Source: a virus. Taken from it: a DNA stretch of 64,000 nt. Within the stretch, counting starts at the first letter, position 1; each line of letters starts with the position of its first letter. A program made the position numbers and the translations under genes. Positions 51,291 through 59,588 of this stretch are shown one piece after another. A model generated the notes under the pieces. It worked only from the letters and a program-made list of their open reading frames with translations. It was not told the DNA's origin and searched no databases. The stretch covers positions 21,257 to 85,256 of IMG/VR virus record IMGVR_UViG_3300025087_000002; one strand, 5' to 3'.

Positions 51291-51446
51291 ATGCAAAACT
51301 TAAAACAAAATAAAATAGTCTTACTAATATTGTTGATATTTTGTGGTATCTTAGGTATATTACCAAAGAATAATGATCTTGGTGATATTATAAATAAGGC
51401 GATAGAAAACGTAAGAAATGATTTACAAGGTGTTAAACATGAATGA
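51291..51446 (+). CDS. small exported or membrane protein, 51 residues
   Basis: It has a basic start and hydrophobic stretch (KQNKIVLLILLIFCGILGIL) like a signal anchor, then a charged helix (GDIINKAIENVRNDLQGVKH). The ribosome site is weak (AGGTGT). It overlaps the next start by eight bases. The function is unknown. Confidence 0.5.
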   Translation: MQNLKQNKIVLLILLIFCGILGILPKNNDLGDIINKAIENVRNDLQGVKHE

Positions 51447-51591
51447 AATAATAGATAAAATGATAGACATACAAGAGAACATGTTGATAATCGAAGAGTC
51501 TTTACTTTATAATAGTGATAAAAATTTACAGTTAAAACTAAATGAATTGTATAATCAATGGTTAAATTATAAAAACTTACTAACAAAATAG
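51439..51591 (+). CDS. small helical protein, 50 residues
   Basis: The ATG at 51439 lies in the end of the upstream gene with AAGGTG before it. The product is a charged two-helix hairpin (DKMIDIQENMLIIEESLLYN, then LKLNELYNQWLNYKNLL). The function is unknown. Confidence 0.5.
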   Translation: MNEIIDKMIDIQENMLIIEESLLYNSDKNLQLKLNELYNQWLNYKNLLTK

Positions 51592-51599
51592 AGGTGTTT

Positions 51600-52316
51600 A
51601 TGGGACAATATCATATTATTTATAACATAGATAAAAAAGAATTCATAGATGCGCGTAGCTTTGATAGTGGTTTAAAATTGTTTGAGTATCCGTTTTATGG
51701 TGTTATGATGTTTGCTTTTAATTTGTTGTTAAGCAATTCTAACGGTCGTGGTGGTGGTGACTTATACGTAAAGCATGATTATGATAAAAAAACATATAAG
51801 AGAATAGAAACAGAAGAAACAAAGTTAAAAGAAGCTATTTTATCTCAAGTGTCCAGTAGATGGTCTGGTGATAGAATAGTTGTACAAGGTGATTATGTTA
51901 ACGAAAACGATAAAGCTTATATAAATGATGTTGATATAGAAAACAATTATACCAATATTTCTAAATTAGTTTTAAATGTTCTAACGTTAGATGATTATTT
52001 ACGTGAAAAAATACCAAGTGGTTATTCATGGAAATATTTAGCTAACAAAAAGGATAACAAATATAATAACGCTTTAGAATTAATAAAAGATACTAAAGGT
52101 AGAATGTTTAGGATTAAGTTTATTAAAAAAAGTGGTGAAATAAGAGAGTTAACTGTTAGAAATGGAGTTACTAAACATATTAAAGGTGTTGAAAGAAAGA
52201 AAAATGATAACAATTTAGTGTTATATGATATGAATAATAAAAGTTACAAGACTATTATTAAAGATAATATTGTTAGTATAAAATTTAATGGTGTTATTTA
52301 TAATTTCGATAGATAA
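51600..52316 (+). CDS. conserved phage hypothetical protein (MGQY type)
   Basis: 238 residues from the ATG at 51600, six bases after GAGG. It begins MGQYHIIYNIDKKEFIDARS and contains NGRGGGDLYVKHDY, SSRWSGDRIVVQGDYVN, a set of motifs seen together in a widespread but uncharacterised phage and bacterial protein family. The C-terminal 70 residues form a beta-rich domain. No catalytic role was recognised. Confidence 0.65.
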   Translation: MGQYHIIYNIDKKEFIDARSFDSGLKLFEYPFYGVMMFAFNLLLSNSNGRGGGDLYVKHDYDKKTYKRIETEETKLKEAILSQVSSRWSGDRIVVQGDYVNENDKAYINDVDIENNYTNISKLVLNVLTLDDYLREKIPSGYSWKYLANKKDNKYNNALELIKDTKGRMFRIKFIKKSGEIRELTVRNGVTKHIKGVERKKNDNNLVLYDMNNKSYKTIIKDNIVSIKFNGVIYNFDR

Positions 52317-52368
52317 TAATATAGTATTATCAAATGTACATTCTTGAACGAAGTAAAGGAAAGTTAAA

Positions 52369-52908
52369 ATGACACAATATGAAAACGACTTAGCTTGGAT
52401 TAAAGACAATGGTTGTAATTTACGTTATATTTACAATCAGACCGATGAGATTTGTTTAGCTGTTGTTAAACAAAACGGTAGAGCTTTGGAATATGTTAAA
52501 CATCAGACAGAAGAAATATGTTTAGCTGCTGTTAAAGAGAATGGTATGGCTTTACAATTTGTTAAACATCAAACAGAAGAAATATGTTTAGCTGCTGTTA
52601 AGCAAAATGGTTATGCTTTACTATATGTTAAGCATCAAACTGATGAATTATGTTTAGCTGCTGTCAATCAAAATGGTTATGCTTTGAAATATGTTGAATA
52701 TCAAACACCAGAATTATGCTTAGTTGCTGTTACTAATTATGGTAATGCTTTGAAATATGTTAAGCATCAAACTGACGAATTATGCTTAGTTGCGATTAAA
52801 AAATATGAATGGTGTTTGTGTTATGTTAAACCAGAGATTAAAACTAAAGATTTTTTATTACGATGTTTAGAAATTAATATAGCTTGTATAAAATATATGG
52901 AGATATAG
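52369..52908 (+). CDS. DUF4116-like repeat protein 2
   Basis: 179 residues: a divergent N-terminal cap (MTQYENDLAWIKDNGCNLRY), six 22-residue repeats and the common C-terminal cap ending IACIKYMEI. The first 227 bases match copy 3 (53808) with one difference by eye, changing Met to Thr. The stop codon lies inside GGAGATATAG, which serves as ribosome site for the next gene. A leader hairpin variant lies at about 52337-52358. Confidence 0.8.
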   Translation: MTQYENDLAWIKDNGCNLRYIYNQTDEICLAVVKQNGRALEYVKHQTEEICLAAVKENGMALQFVKHQTEEICLAAVKQNGYALLYVKHQTDELCLAAVNQNGYALKYVEYQTPELCLVAVTNYGNALKYVKHQTDELCLVAIKKYEWCLCYVKPEIKTKDFLLRCLEINIACIKYMEI

Positions 52909-52910
52909 AA

Positions 52911-53195
52911 ATGAATAATATAATAGATTTTCCTAAAATAAAACAATTACAAGAGGAACTAAATAAATTACTAGAAAGCAATCCAGAAAGAAGGGAATAT
53001 CAAGAGTGGTTAAATAAACAACTAGATAAATATGGTGATGGTTCTACTCCAGAAAGTAGACATAATAGAATGTTATTTTTTAATGAATTACTAAAGGATA
53101 AAATAAGATCTTTAAACAAAGCTTTGTTAGATTGTAAAGTAGATTTAGAAAAGATTAAGACTAAAATAAAGGATATAGAAAATGATAGTAAATAA
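52911..53195 (+). CDS. coiled-coil hypothetical protein
   Basis: 94 residues from the ATG at 52911, two bases after the DUF4116 stop. It begins with helix IIDFPKIKQLQEELNKLLES, then NPERREYQEWLNKQLDKYGD, and ends in a charged coiled coil (LDCKVDLEKIKTKIKDIEND). No enzyme motif is visible. It may oligomerise or bind a partner. Confidence 0.6.
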   Translation: MNNIIDFPKIKQLQEELNKLLESNPERREYQEWLNKQLDKYGDGSTPESRHNRMLFFNELLKDKIRSLNKALLDCKVDLEKIKTKIKDIENDSK

Positions 53196-53448
53196 AAGGT
53201 ATCACAGTCCTTTGTTATATAAAGTAAATAAACGAAACAACTATCAAGTCTGGTGTGCTATAGTTGAAGATAATATATTAAAGATTATGTCATACGAACA
53301 ATCGTATAATAGATTTAATAAACGTAACTATATAAAAGAATATGATAACAAAGAAACTGCTATTAATGATTTGAATAAACGTTATGAAGAAAAAAGAAAG
53401 AAAGGATTCAGAAATTGGAACGAAATAAACAAAGATATATCAACTTAG
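53182..53448 (+). CDS. small basic hypothetical protein
   Basis: 88 residues, rich in Asn, Tyr, Lys and Arg (NKRYHSPLLYKVNKRNNYQV, then NDLNKRYEEKRKKGFRNWNE). It overlaps both neighbours. AAAGGATATAG precedes the ATG. It is probably nucleic-acid-binding or structural. No family was recognised. Confidence 0.55.
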   Translation: MIVNKRYHSPLLYKVNKRNNYQVWCAIVEDNILKIMSYEQSYNRFNKRNYIKEYDNKETAINDLNKRYEEKRKKGFRNWNEINKDIST

Positions 53449-53687
53449 GTTGGTTTATATTACAAAGTAAATATTGTTATTACTTAGAAGTTAAGTTTAA
53501 ACATTTAAATGATACAGAATATGATAAAATAGAGGATGAATATAAACAGTTAGCTAAAGATCTAGGGTTACCAATAAGTGCTTGTGATATGGTCGGTTTT
53601 GATTTAAATAGGGCAAGTTGTAGATTGGTTAAAGATAAACTAGAGCAAACAAAGAGTGTTGACTTTGGTTTATTAAATGAAGTATAA
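53415..53687 (+). CDS. small protein similar to the Ia region of NAD-dependent DNA ligases
   Basis: 90 residues, with a TTG start and AAAGGA eight bases upstream. The segment FILQSKYCYYLEVKFKHLND, then TEYDKIEDEYKQLAKDLGLP, resembles the N-terminal Ia domain of LigA (YY--D-P--SD-EYD-L--EL). Stand-alone versions of this type occur in phages, with conserved MVGFDLNRASCRLVK. It lacks the adenylation core, so it is not a ligase by itself. Confidence 0.5.
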   Translation: MERNKQRYINLGWFILQSKYCYYLEVKFKHLNDTEYDKIEDEYKQLAKDLGLPISACDMVGFDLNRASCRLVKDKLEQTKSVDFGLLNEV

Positions 53688-53698
53688 TTACTAAATAT

Positions 53699-53720
53699 CA
53701 CTTCTTGAACGAAGTGAAAG
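53699..53720 (+). repeat. leader hairpin repeat, inverted partner at 44599-44620
   Basis: Hairpin CACTTC-TTGAAC-GAAGTG. The 22 bases are the exact reverse complement of 44599-44620 in the gene-poor region. It precedes a microprotein gene and the third DUF4116-like gene. Confidence 0.7.
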
Positions 53721-53735
53721 ATAATTAGGTATAGT

Positions 53736-53792
53736 ATGATTTGGATTATATTTATTTGTTCAATATTATTTTTTATGTGGTTAATAGGATAA
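53736..53792 (+). CDS. possible membrane microprotein, 18 residues
   Basis: ATG at 53736 with TTAGGTATAG upstream. The product is one hydrophobic helix (MIWIIFICSILFFMWLIG). It is very short, so it could also be a translated leader. It follows a repeat-type hairpin. Confidence 0.35.
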   Translation: MIWIIFICSILFFMWLIG

Positions 53793-53807
53793 AAAAATGA
53801 GGCGTAT

Positions 53808-54347
53808 ATGACACAATATGAAAACGACTTAGCTTGGATTAAAGACAATGGTTGTAATTTACGTTATATTTACAATCAGACCGATGAGATTTGTTTAGCT
53901 GTTGTTAAACAAAACGGTAGAGCTTTGGAATATGTTAAACATCAGACAGAAGAAATATGTTTAGCTGCTGTTAAAGAGAATGGTACGGCTTTACAATTTG
54001 TTAAACATCAAACAGAAGAAATATGTTTAGCTGCGGTTATAGAGAATGGTTATGCTATATGTTGGGTTAAACATCAAACAGAAGAATTGTGTTTAATTGC
54101 TGTTAAAAAATATAGTGATGTTTTGCGTTTTGTTAAACATCAAACAGAAGAAATTTGTTTAGCTGCTGTTAAACAAGACGGTTATGCTTTGGAATATGTT
54201 AAACATCAAACTGATGAAATATGTTTAGCTGCTGTTAATCAATATGGTAATGCTTTGAAATATGTTAAACCAGAGATTAAAACGGAAGAATTTTTATTAC
54301 GATGTTTAGAAACTAATATAGCTTGTATAAAATATATGGAGATATAG
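53808..54347 (+). CDS. DUF4116-like repeat protein 3
   Basis: 179 residues: the same N-terminal cap as copy 2, six repeats and a C-terminal cap identical in protein to that of copy 4 (EIKTEEFLLRCLETNIACIK). One unit (IENGYAICWVKH) is shared with copy 1 instead, so the gene looks like a mosaic of its relatives. GAGGCGTAT precedes the ATG. The stop region provides GGAG for the nuclease gene downstream. Confidence 0.8.
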   Translation: MTQYENDLAWIKDNGCNLRYIYNQTDEICLAVVKQNGRALEYVKHQTEEICLAAVKENGTALQFVKHQTEEICLAAVIENGYAICWVKHQTEELCLIAVKKYSDVLRFVKHQTEEICLAAVKQDGYALEYVKHQTDEICLAAVNQYGNALKYVKPEIKTEEFLLRCLETNIACIKYMEI

Positions 54348-54349
54348 AA

Positions 54350-55399
54350 ATGAAGATATCTTGGAGTAGAATAGAGAAGTATTTAACTTGTCCTAAATAC
54401 TATTATTACTATTACATTTGTGGTTATAGAGACACAACAATTAGTTCAGCTTTATTCTTTGGTACTAGTTTGGGTACAACTTGGCAACAAATACTTTTAA
54501 CTAAAAAAGAACAGCTAACAGAAGAAGAAAAAAAGATAATCAACATTAATCCGTATATCTTTTTTGATAATTTATATAAAACAGTTAAGATAAATGATAA
54601 CATTTACGATTTAGAAGATTGTATGTATGCTCGGTATTTTAAAAGTGATTTTGATAGTGATATACTAAATACTGAGGATAATGAACGAATAACAACATAT
54701 AAACAAAAGAATAACATAGAAGAAAGTTTATCTTTTGATATATTGTATCCTAAATATGAAACTTATTCAACTAATGAAAAAGAAACAAAGTTTATTAACT
54801 TCCTATTTTGGGTGTCAACAAGACGTAAAGCTTATATGTTAATCGATATTTATATAAAAGAAGTATTACCTTTGGTTCATAAAGTACATAGAATTGAAGG
54901 TAAAATATCTATAGAAAATACTAATGGTGATGTTCTTGAAGGATTTCTAGACGTTGATGCAGACTTTGAATATCCTAAAGATAATGTACAAAGAGTAATA
55001 TTAGACCATAAAACTAGTAGTGTTAAATATAGTTCTAATGCTATTTTAACAAAGCAACAGCTTGCTTTATATAGCTATTCTGAAGGAATTGAGACACAAG
55101 GGTATATAATTGGATTAAAAAAGATAAAGAAACCTAAAATTGGTACAAATAAAGGTAAATTACAAGCAGAAATACAAATATTAGTTGATAAAATATCAGA
55201 AGAAAGACAAGAAGAAGTTATAAAAGAAGCAGATTCTGTCTTACAAAAGATAAAGAAACAAGAGTTTGAAAAGGATTATAGTAAAGGTTGTTTAGTATTT
55301 GGTAAATCTTGTTGTTATAAACCTTTATGTCATAAAGGATGTAATCCTGATTATTTGTATATAAAAAAAGGTGAGAATATAAGCAAAAAATGGGAGTAA
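54350..55399 (+). CDS. RecB/Cas4-type PD-(D/E)XK nuclease
   Basis: 349 residues from the ATG at 54350, two bases after the DUF4116 stop. It starts ISWSRIEKYLTCPKYYYYYY, the classic S--R---Y--CP motif. Nuclease motifs follow: GFLDVDADF (Asp), VILDHKTSS (Asp-x-Lys) and TKQQLALYSY (Gln-Tyr helix). The C-terminus has several cysteines (GKSCCYKPLCHKGCNP) that may join the N-terminal Cys in an Fe-S cluster. It is likely a 5'-3' exonuclease acting with the Rad52-like annealing protein. Confidence 0.85.
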   Translation: MKISWSRIEKYLTCPKYYYYYYICGYRDTTISSALFFGTSLGTTWQQILLTKKEQLTEEEKKIININPYIFFDNLYKTVKINDNIYDLEDCMYARYFKSDFDSDILNTEDNERITTYKQKNNIEESLSFDILYPKYETYSTNEKETKFINFLFWVSTRRKAYMLIDIYIKEVLPLVHKVHRIEGKISIENTNGDVLEGFLDVDADFEYPKDNVQRVILDHKTSSVKYSSNAILTKQQLALYSYSEGIETQGYIIGLKKIKKPKIGTNKGKLQAEIQILVDKISEERQEEVIKEADSVLQKIKKQEFEKDYSKGCLVFGKSCCYKPLCHKGCNPDYLYIKKGENISKKWE

Positions 55400-55481
55400 T
55401 TACCGAATGTAAATGGTGTATTATTACCGAATGTAATGAATTATCGTGAATGATTAGAATTAAATATGGTGAGGTATATGT

Positions 55482-56417
55482 ATGACACAATATGAAAAAG
55501 ATTTAGCTGCTGTTAAAGAAAATGGTAGAGCTTTGAAATATATTGAACATCAAACACCAGAATTATGTTTAACTGCTGTTAATCAAAATGGTTATGCTTT
55601 GAAATATGTTGAATATCAAACAGAAGAAATATGTTTAGCCGCTGTTAAGGAAAATAGTTATGCTTTGAAATATGTTAAACATCAGACTCCAGAACTTTGT
55701 ATGATTGCTGTTAAAGAAGACGGTCTTACTTTATGTTTTGTTAAACAACAAACAGAAGAAATATGTTTAGCTGCTGTTAAACAGAATGGTTATGCTTTGG
55801 ACTATGTTAAACATCAGACAGAAGAAATATACTTAGCCGCTGTTAAGCAAAATGGTTATGCTTTACAATTGGTTAAACAACAAACTGATGAAATATGTTT
55901 AGCTGCTGTTAATCAATATGGTTATGCTTTACAATTGGTTAAACAACAAACTGATGAAATATGTTTAGCTGCTGTTAAACAAAATGGTTATGCTTTGAAA
56001 TATGTTAAACATCAGACTCCAGAACTTTGTATGATTGCTGTTAAAGAAGACGGTCTTACTTTATGTTTTGTTAAACAACAAACAGAAGAAATATATTTAG
56101 CTGCTGTTAAAGAGAATGGTATGGCTTTACAATTTGTTAAACATCAAACAGAAGAAATATGTTTAGCTGCTGTTAAACAAGACGGTTATGCTTTGAAATA
56201 TGTTAAACATCAAACAGAAGAAATTTGTTTAGCTGCTGTTAAACAAGACGGTTATGCTTTGGAATATGTTAAACATCAAACTGATGAAATATGTTTAGCT
56301 GCTGTTAATCAATATGGTAATGCTTTGAAATATGTTAAACCAGAGATTAAAACGGAAGAATTTTTATTACGATGTTTAGAAACTAATATAGCTTGTATAA
56401 AATATATGGAGATATAG
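55482..56417 (+). CDS. DUF4116-like repeat protein 4 (longest copy)
   Basis: 311 residues: cap, twelve further 22-residue repeats and the common C-terminal cap. Unit QTPELCMIAVKEDGLTLCFV occurs twice (fourth and ninth), and neighbouring units are also duplicated, pointing to an internal tandem duplication. Units 10-12 match copy 1 almost base for base. The upstream gap (55400-55481) holds two ATTACCGAATGTAA leader motifs. The stop again overlaps a GGAGATATAG ribosome site. Confidence 0.82.
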   Translation: MTQYEKDLAAVKENGRALKYIEHQTPELCLTAVNQNGYALKYVEYQTEEICLAAVKENSYALKYVKHQTPELCMIAVKEDGLTLCFVKQQTEEICLAAVKQNGYALDYVKHQTEEIYLAAVKQNGYALQLVKQQTDEICLAAVNQYGYALQLVKQQTDEICLAAVKQNGYALKYVKHQTPELCMIAVKEDGLTLCFVKQQTEEIYLAAVKENGMALQFVKHQTEEICLAAVKQDGYALKYVKHQTEEICLAAVKQDGYALEYVKHQTDEICLAAVNQYGNALKYVKPEIKTEEFLLRCLETNIACIKYMEI

Positions 56418-56418
56418 T

Positions 56419-56736
56419 ATGCGTTATATTATAGTTTTTATTATATTTATAATACTAATATCATTAGATACATCACAATCTAATTTAAAAAATCAATCTT
56501 GTTATCTAGGTTATGTTGTTAAACTAGAAAAACAAGAAAAGAAGTATATACTAAATATAAAACTTAATAACGAAATCCAAGTATTAACCATTAATGAAAA
56601 TAGTGATGTAAAATTCATTGATTTATTACAAAATGTTACAGGTAAAAATGTTTTAATTGGTATAAAATATATGTATACTAATAATGAATATAGTGATAAA
56701 CTTGAAAATGTTAAAATAATAAGGAGCAAGATATGA
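56419..56736 (+). CDS. small exported or membrane-anchored protein
   Basis: 105 residues. An N-terminal hydrophobic segment (MRYIIVFIIFIILISLDTSQ) looks like a signal peptide or anchor. The rest is a beta-rich domain (YLGYVVKLEKQEKKYILNIK, then TGKNVLIGIKYMYTNNEYSD). The ribosome site is in the DUF4116 gene end. It could act at the envelope. The function is unknown. Confidence 0.6.
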   Translation: MRYIIVFIIFIILISLDTSQSNLKNQSCYLGYVVKLEKQEKKYILNIKLNNEIQVLTINENSDVKFIDLLQNVTGKNVLIGIKYMYTNNEYSDKLENVKIIRSKI

Positions 56737-57299
56737 GAAACTTTCCATTAGAAAAGGATAAAATAGATAAAAACCAAATATGGACTATTAGTTCAAATGG
56801 AACACCAATGTATGTTTGTATTGGTAATGTTGATTCGTTTAATCTTTTATATAACTTACCTCAAAATCTTTTAGATGAACTACTAGAATATGGTTGGTGT
56901 AATCAATATAATAGATTTCATTTTGAAACGTATAACTTTAAATTAAATGATACAATAAAAGATACTAATACAAATACCCAATATGAAATATCCGATGTTA
57001 CTATGAACATATGTAATAATATATTTGTTGCTAAATTATGGGATATAGACAATTTTAAGAGTATAGAAATGTCTTTAGGTGATTTAGAATATAATATAAG
57101 TAGTCAAGAATATGAAATTATAGAAAAGGAAGAAGATTTAGTATCTAAAGAAATTGATGATTTTTTTTCTGGTGTTGATGAAAAAAAGGAATTACCTTGT
57201 TCTATATATAATAAAGATTGTGAGATAGTAACTTCATATATGCCTGTATCTGGTAAATCCTTTAAAATGTGTAGAACCCATAAGAAGGAGGTATTTTAA
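56733..57299 (+). CDS. hypothetical protein
   Basis: 188 residues. An N-terminal domain (KNQIWTISSNGTPMYVCIGN) and a central beta region are followed by an acidic linker (EKEEDLVSKEIDDFFSGVDE) and a C-terminal CSIYNKDCEI...CRTH Cys/His cluster that could bind zinc. AAGGAG precedes the ATG. It overlaps the next gene by one base. Confidence 0.6.
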   Translation: MRNFPLEKDKIDKNQIWTISSNGTPMYVCIGNVDSFNLLYNLPQNLLDELLEYGWCNQYNRFHFETYNFKLNDTIKDTNTNTQYEISDVTMNICNNIFVAKLWDIDNFKSIEMSLGDLEYNISSQEYEIIEKEEDLVSKEIDDFFSGVDEKKELPCSIYNKDCEIVTSYMPVSGKSFKMCRTHKKEVF

Positions 57300-57622
57300 T
57301 GGAAAAATTTAAAATTGGTGATAAATTTAAATATAGAGATGATATATATTTCCAAATTATAAACATAGGTGTGTATGATAATGGTGATCCTAGATATAAA
57401 CTTGAATGTTATGAACGTCAGTTAATATCGATAGACCATTGTGGTGATGAATGTTTATTGGTGTGTAAAAAAATTGTTAACTTTCCTTGGGAAAATGAGA
57501 CTTGTAAAGAAATTAAAAATGAATGTGAACATCTTTGGTTTGAAACTATATCACCATTTTCGGGTATAAAATGGAAAGATTGTAGTAAATGTGGTATGAA
57601 GTGGGAAGATTATCAAAAATAA
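57299..57622 (+). CDS. hypothetical protein with C-terminal zinc-ribbon-like end
   Basis: 107 residues. It begins MEKFKIGDKFKYRDDIYFQI, like a small beta-barrel. It contains VNFPWENETCKEIKNECEHL, and ends KDCSKCGMKWEDYQK, similar to the CPKCG--W endings of small zinc ribbons. AAGGAGG precedes the ATG. The function is unknown. Confidence 0.6.
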   Translation: MEKFKIGDKFKYRDDIYFQIINIGVYDNGDPRYKLECYERQLISIDHCGDECLLVCKKIVNFPWENETCKEIKNECEHLWFETISPFSGIKWKDCSKCGMKWEDYQK

Positions 57623-57638
57623 TATATGAGGGTATAAT

Positions 57639-57974
57639 ATGTATTTCTTAAAATTAGTAATGTCTTTTCTTTCATTTATTATATTATGTGTTATAATTAC
57701 GAGTGTTTATATTTATCTTGAAGAAAGTAAAAAAACTAATTTATGTAAAATACTTGAAAAAGAATTTAATATAATATACAATGTATATGAATATAATAAT
57801 ATGTTTTGTAAACAAACAATATGTATAAGTCCATATCTTTATAGAAAAGATTATTTTAATAATTTACAAGAGATAACTTTATCAGATACAACATTAGAAT
57901 GTACCAAAAATATTTATGAAAAATTAAGAATTCAAAAAGAATATGAAAGTTATAAAATGGAGGTAAAACAATGA
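57639..57974 (+). CDS. membrane-anchored small protein
   Basis: 111 residues. A strong N-terminal membrane segment (FLSFIILCVIITSVYIYLEE) is followed by an extracytoplasmic-type domain with three cysteines (NNMFCKQTICISPYLYRKDY). GAGGGTAT precedes the ATG. The stop overlaps the next start (ATGA). The function is unknown. Confidence 0.6.
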   Translation: MYFLKLVMSFLSFIILCVIITSVYIYLEESKKTNLCKILEKEFNIIYNVYEYNNMFCKQTICISPYLYRKDYFNNLQEITLSDTTLECTKNIYEKLRIQKEYESYKMEVKQ

Positions 57975-58408
57975 AAATTTTCGAACTAGCTAAAGAATTA
58001 GGTTTAAAAGGTCATGAGTTACTTAACTTGATCAAAGAAAACGACTATGGTTATACAGCAATTACACAGACTTTAGATGTTGATGATGAAAATAAGTTTA
58101 GAAATGAATTTAAAGATGTTAAAAAAGAAGTAACAATTGAAGAAATAAAAGAAGAAGTAGATCCTGAGATAAAAGAACATGATAAAATTGAGATGGTTGG
58201 TATTTATTATGATTATAAAAGAAAGAAATATATACCAATAACAATGATTATATTACCAGAACAGTTTGAAACATTAAACGTTGTTAAAAATGGAGAATAT
58301 AATACCATTTACAATGCTAAAAGTAAAATGGGAGAACTATCAACAAAGGCTAAGTTTTTTAATCCTAGTACATTAGAAAGACTTATAGATAAAAGGAGAT
58401 TAAAATGA
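57971..58408 (+). CDS. protein with IF-2 N-terminal-like domain
   Basis: 145 residues. The first 48 residues (MKIFELAKELGLKGHELLNL, then IKENDYGYTAITQTLDVDDE) match the IF2_N helical domain pattern (I-ELAKEL-----ELL--L). That domain is found at the start of bacterial translation factor IF-2 and in some phage proteins. The rest is charged with a beta segment (KKYIPITMIILPEQFETLNV). GGAGG precedes the ATG. The role is unknown. Confidence 0.6.
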   Translation: MKIFELAKELGLKGHELLNLIKENDYGYTAITQTLDVDDENKFRNEFKDVKKEVTIEEIKEEVDPEIKEHDKIEMVGIYYDYKRKKYIPITMIILPEQFETLNVVKNGEYNTIYNAKSKMGELSTKAKFFNPSTLERLIDKRRLK

Positions 58409-58740
58409 TATTATTAAAAGAAGTATTTGATAAATTACCAGAAAAGGTGAGGAAGTTAATAACTGAAGAAAATGAAAAATATTGGGTAAATAGAAAAGGT
58501 AATATAAATCCATATATTACTAATATGGGATATTATCATGAATATCTTGGTTATAATGTATATTATGAGTTTTGTAAAAATATTGAAACATTAGAAGATG
58601 TTAAATTAATAACTCAAATTGATATACCTAAATTATTAAAATTAGAAAAAGAGAATGAAGAACTATACAAATTAAAAAAAGAATATGATAATCTAAAGAA
58701 AAGTATAGAAGTTATAAAAGATCAATTTAATAAAGGATAA
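58405..58740 (+). CDS. hypothetical protein with C-terminal coiled coil
   Basis: 111 residues. The middle is aromatic (NPYITNMGYYHEYLGYNVYY), and the last 40 residues form a coiled coil (LKLEKENEELYKLKKEYDNL). AGGAG precedes the ATG, which overlaps the upstream stop. No family was recognised. Confidence 0.6.
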   Translation: MILLKEVFDKLPEKVRKLITEENEKYWVNRKGNINPYITNMGYYHEYLGYNVYYEFCKNIETLEDVKLITQIDIPKLLKLEKENEELYKLKKEYDNLKKSIEVIKDQFNKG

Positions 58741-58745
58741 TTGAA

Positions 58746-58826
58746 ATGATTAAGGAAATATTCACATACGTTTGGGTTAGTATATTTGTTATTTCGTTGA
58801 TAATATTAATGTTAAATCTTAACTAA
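58746..58826 (+). CDS. membrane microprotein, 26 residues
   Basis: AAAGGATAAT precedes the ATG at 58746. The product is a single membrane helix (YVWVSIFVISLIILMLNL) after a short polar start, immediately upstream of the annealing protein gene. The role is unknown. Confidence 0.45.
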   Translation: MIKEIFTYVWVSIFVISLIILMLNLN

Positions 58827-58835
58827 GGAGTATAA

Positions 58836-59414
58836 ATGACAGAAAAAGAAATTTATGAAAAACTATCATCACCTTTTCCATCAGAAGCTTTTCAGGTAGA
58901 TTCTAGTAGAGGATTTGATTTATCTAGTTTAAAAGCTCAGTATATAGTTGAGCGTCTTAACGAAGTGCTTGGTATTGGTGGTTGGGATTTAGTTGGTGCT
59001 TATGAAAGAATTAAAGATGATATAATCTTTCAAGGTAAATTGTTCATAAGAATTGATGATAAAACTTATGAACATGATGGGGTTGGACATTGTGGACCTA
59101 AGAAAAACGTTGGTGATCAATATAAATCTGCTAAAACTGATTGTCTTAGTAAAACAGCAAGTTGGTTTGGTGTTGGTAATGAATGTTTTAAAGGTTTAGT
59201 TGATCCTAAAACGATTAAGAAAGGAAATAATGTAACAAATTACACTCAAACAACAAAACCGAGTGTAAATAATTACAAAACAGAAGAAAAAAAGGAGGAA
59301 AAACAAGAAGAAATACCAACTTTCAGCAAGAAAAAGAAACAAATGGAAGAAAAAACAGTAGAAACTGTTAAAAATGAAGAAAATACAGCAGTAAAAAGTA
59401 CAAGTAAATGGTGA
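58836..59414 (+). CDS. Rad52-like single-strand annealing protein
   Basis: 192 residues. The N-terminal 125 residues fit the Rad52/Rad22 fold: FPSEAFQVDSSRGFDLSSLK, then QYIVERLNEVLGIGGWDLVG, HDGVGHCG and VGDQYKSAKTDCLSKTASWF, which aligns with the conserved GD--K-A-TDA-KRA---FG motif. The tail (residues 130-192) is Lys/Glu-rich and disordered, as in phage annealing proteins. It would anneal ssDNA left by the RecB/Cas4-type nuclease. Confidence 0.8.
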   Translation: MTEKEIYEKLSSPFPSEAFQVDSSRGFDLSSLKAQYIVERLNEVLGIGGWDLVGAYERIKDDIIFQGKLFIRIDDKTYEHDGVGHCGPKKNVGDQYKSAKTDCLSKTASWFGVGNECFKGLVDPKTIKKGNNVTNYTQTTKPSVNNYKTEEKKEEKQEEIPTFSKKKKQMEEKTVETVKNEENTAVKSTSKW

Positions 59415-59420
59415 TAATAT

Positions 59421-59588
59421 ATGTTTAAACAAATCTTAATTGATGATATTTTATATTTAATTAATAGTAATGATGAATTAGTAACATATTGGGGTATTAA
59501 TGGTGTTGGTCAAATACATATAGATCGAATATTTCCAATTTTAATTATAAATTTATTAACTAAGGAGAATTTATGGCTAGATATTTAA
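59421..59588 (+). CDS. small hypothetical protein, 55 residues
   Basis: ATG at 59421 with GGTGATA upstream. The product (MFKQILIDDILYLINSNDEL, then INGVGQIHIDRIFPILIINL) is hydrophobic and small. It overlaps the next gene by 16 bases, whose ribosome site lies inside it. The function is unknown. Confidence 0.45.
   Translation: MFKQILIDDILYLINSNDELVTYWGINGVGQIHIDRIFPILIINLLTKENLWLDI

Noticed and set aside
53415-53687. NAD-dependent DNA ligase
   Set aside because: Only an Ia-like segment is present; the adenylation Lys motif and OB fold are absent.
48526-56417. Regular direct repeats resembling a CRISPR-like array
   Set aside because: The 66-base periodicity is fully coding (22-residue repeats), there are no unique spacers between short palindromic repeats, and no cas genes are near.
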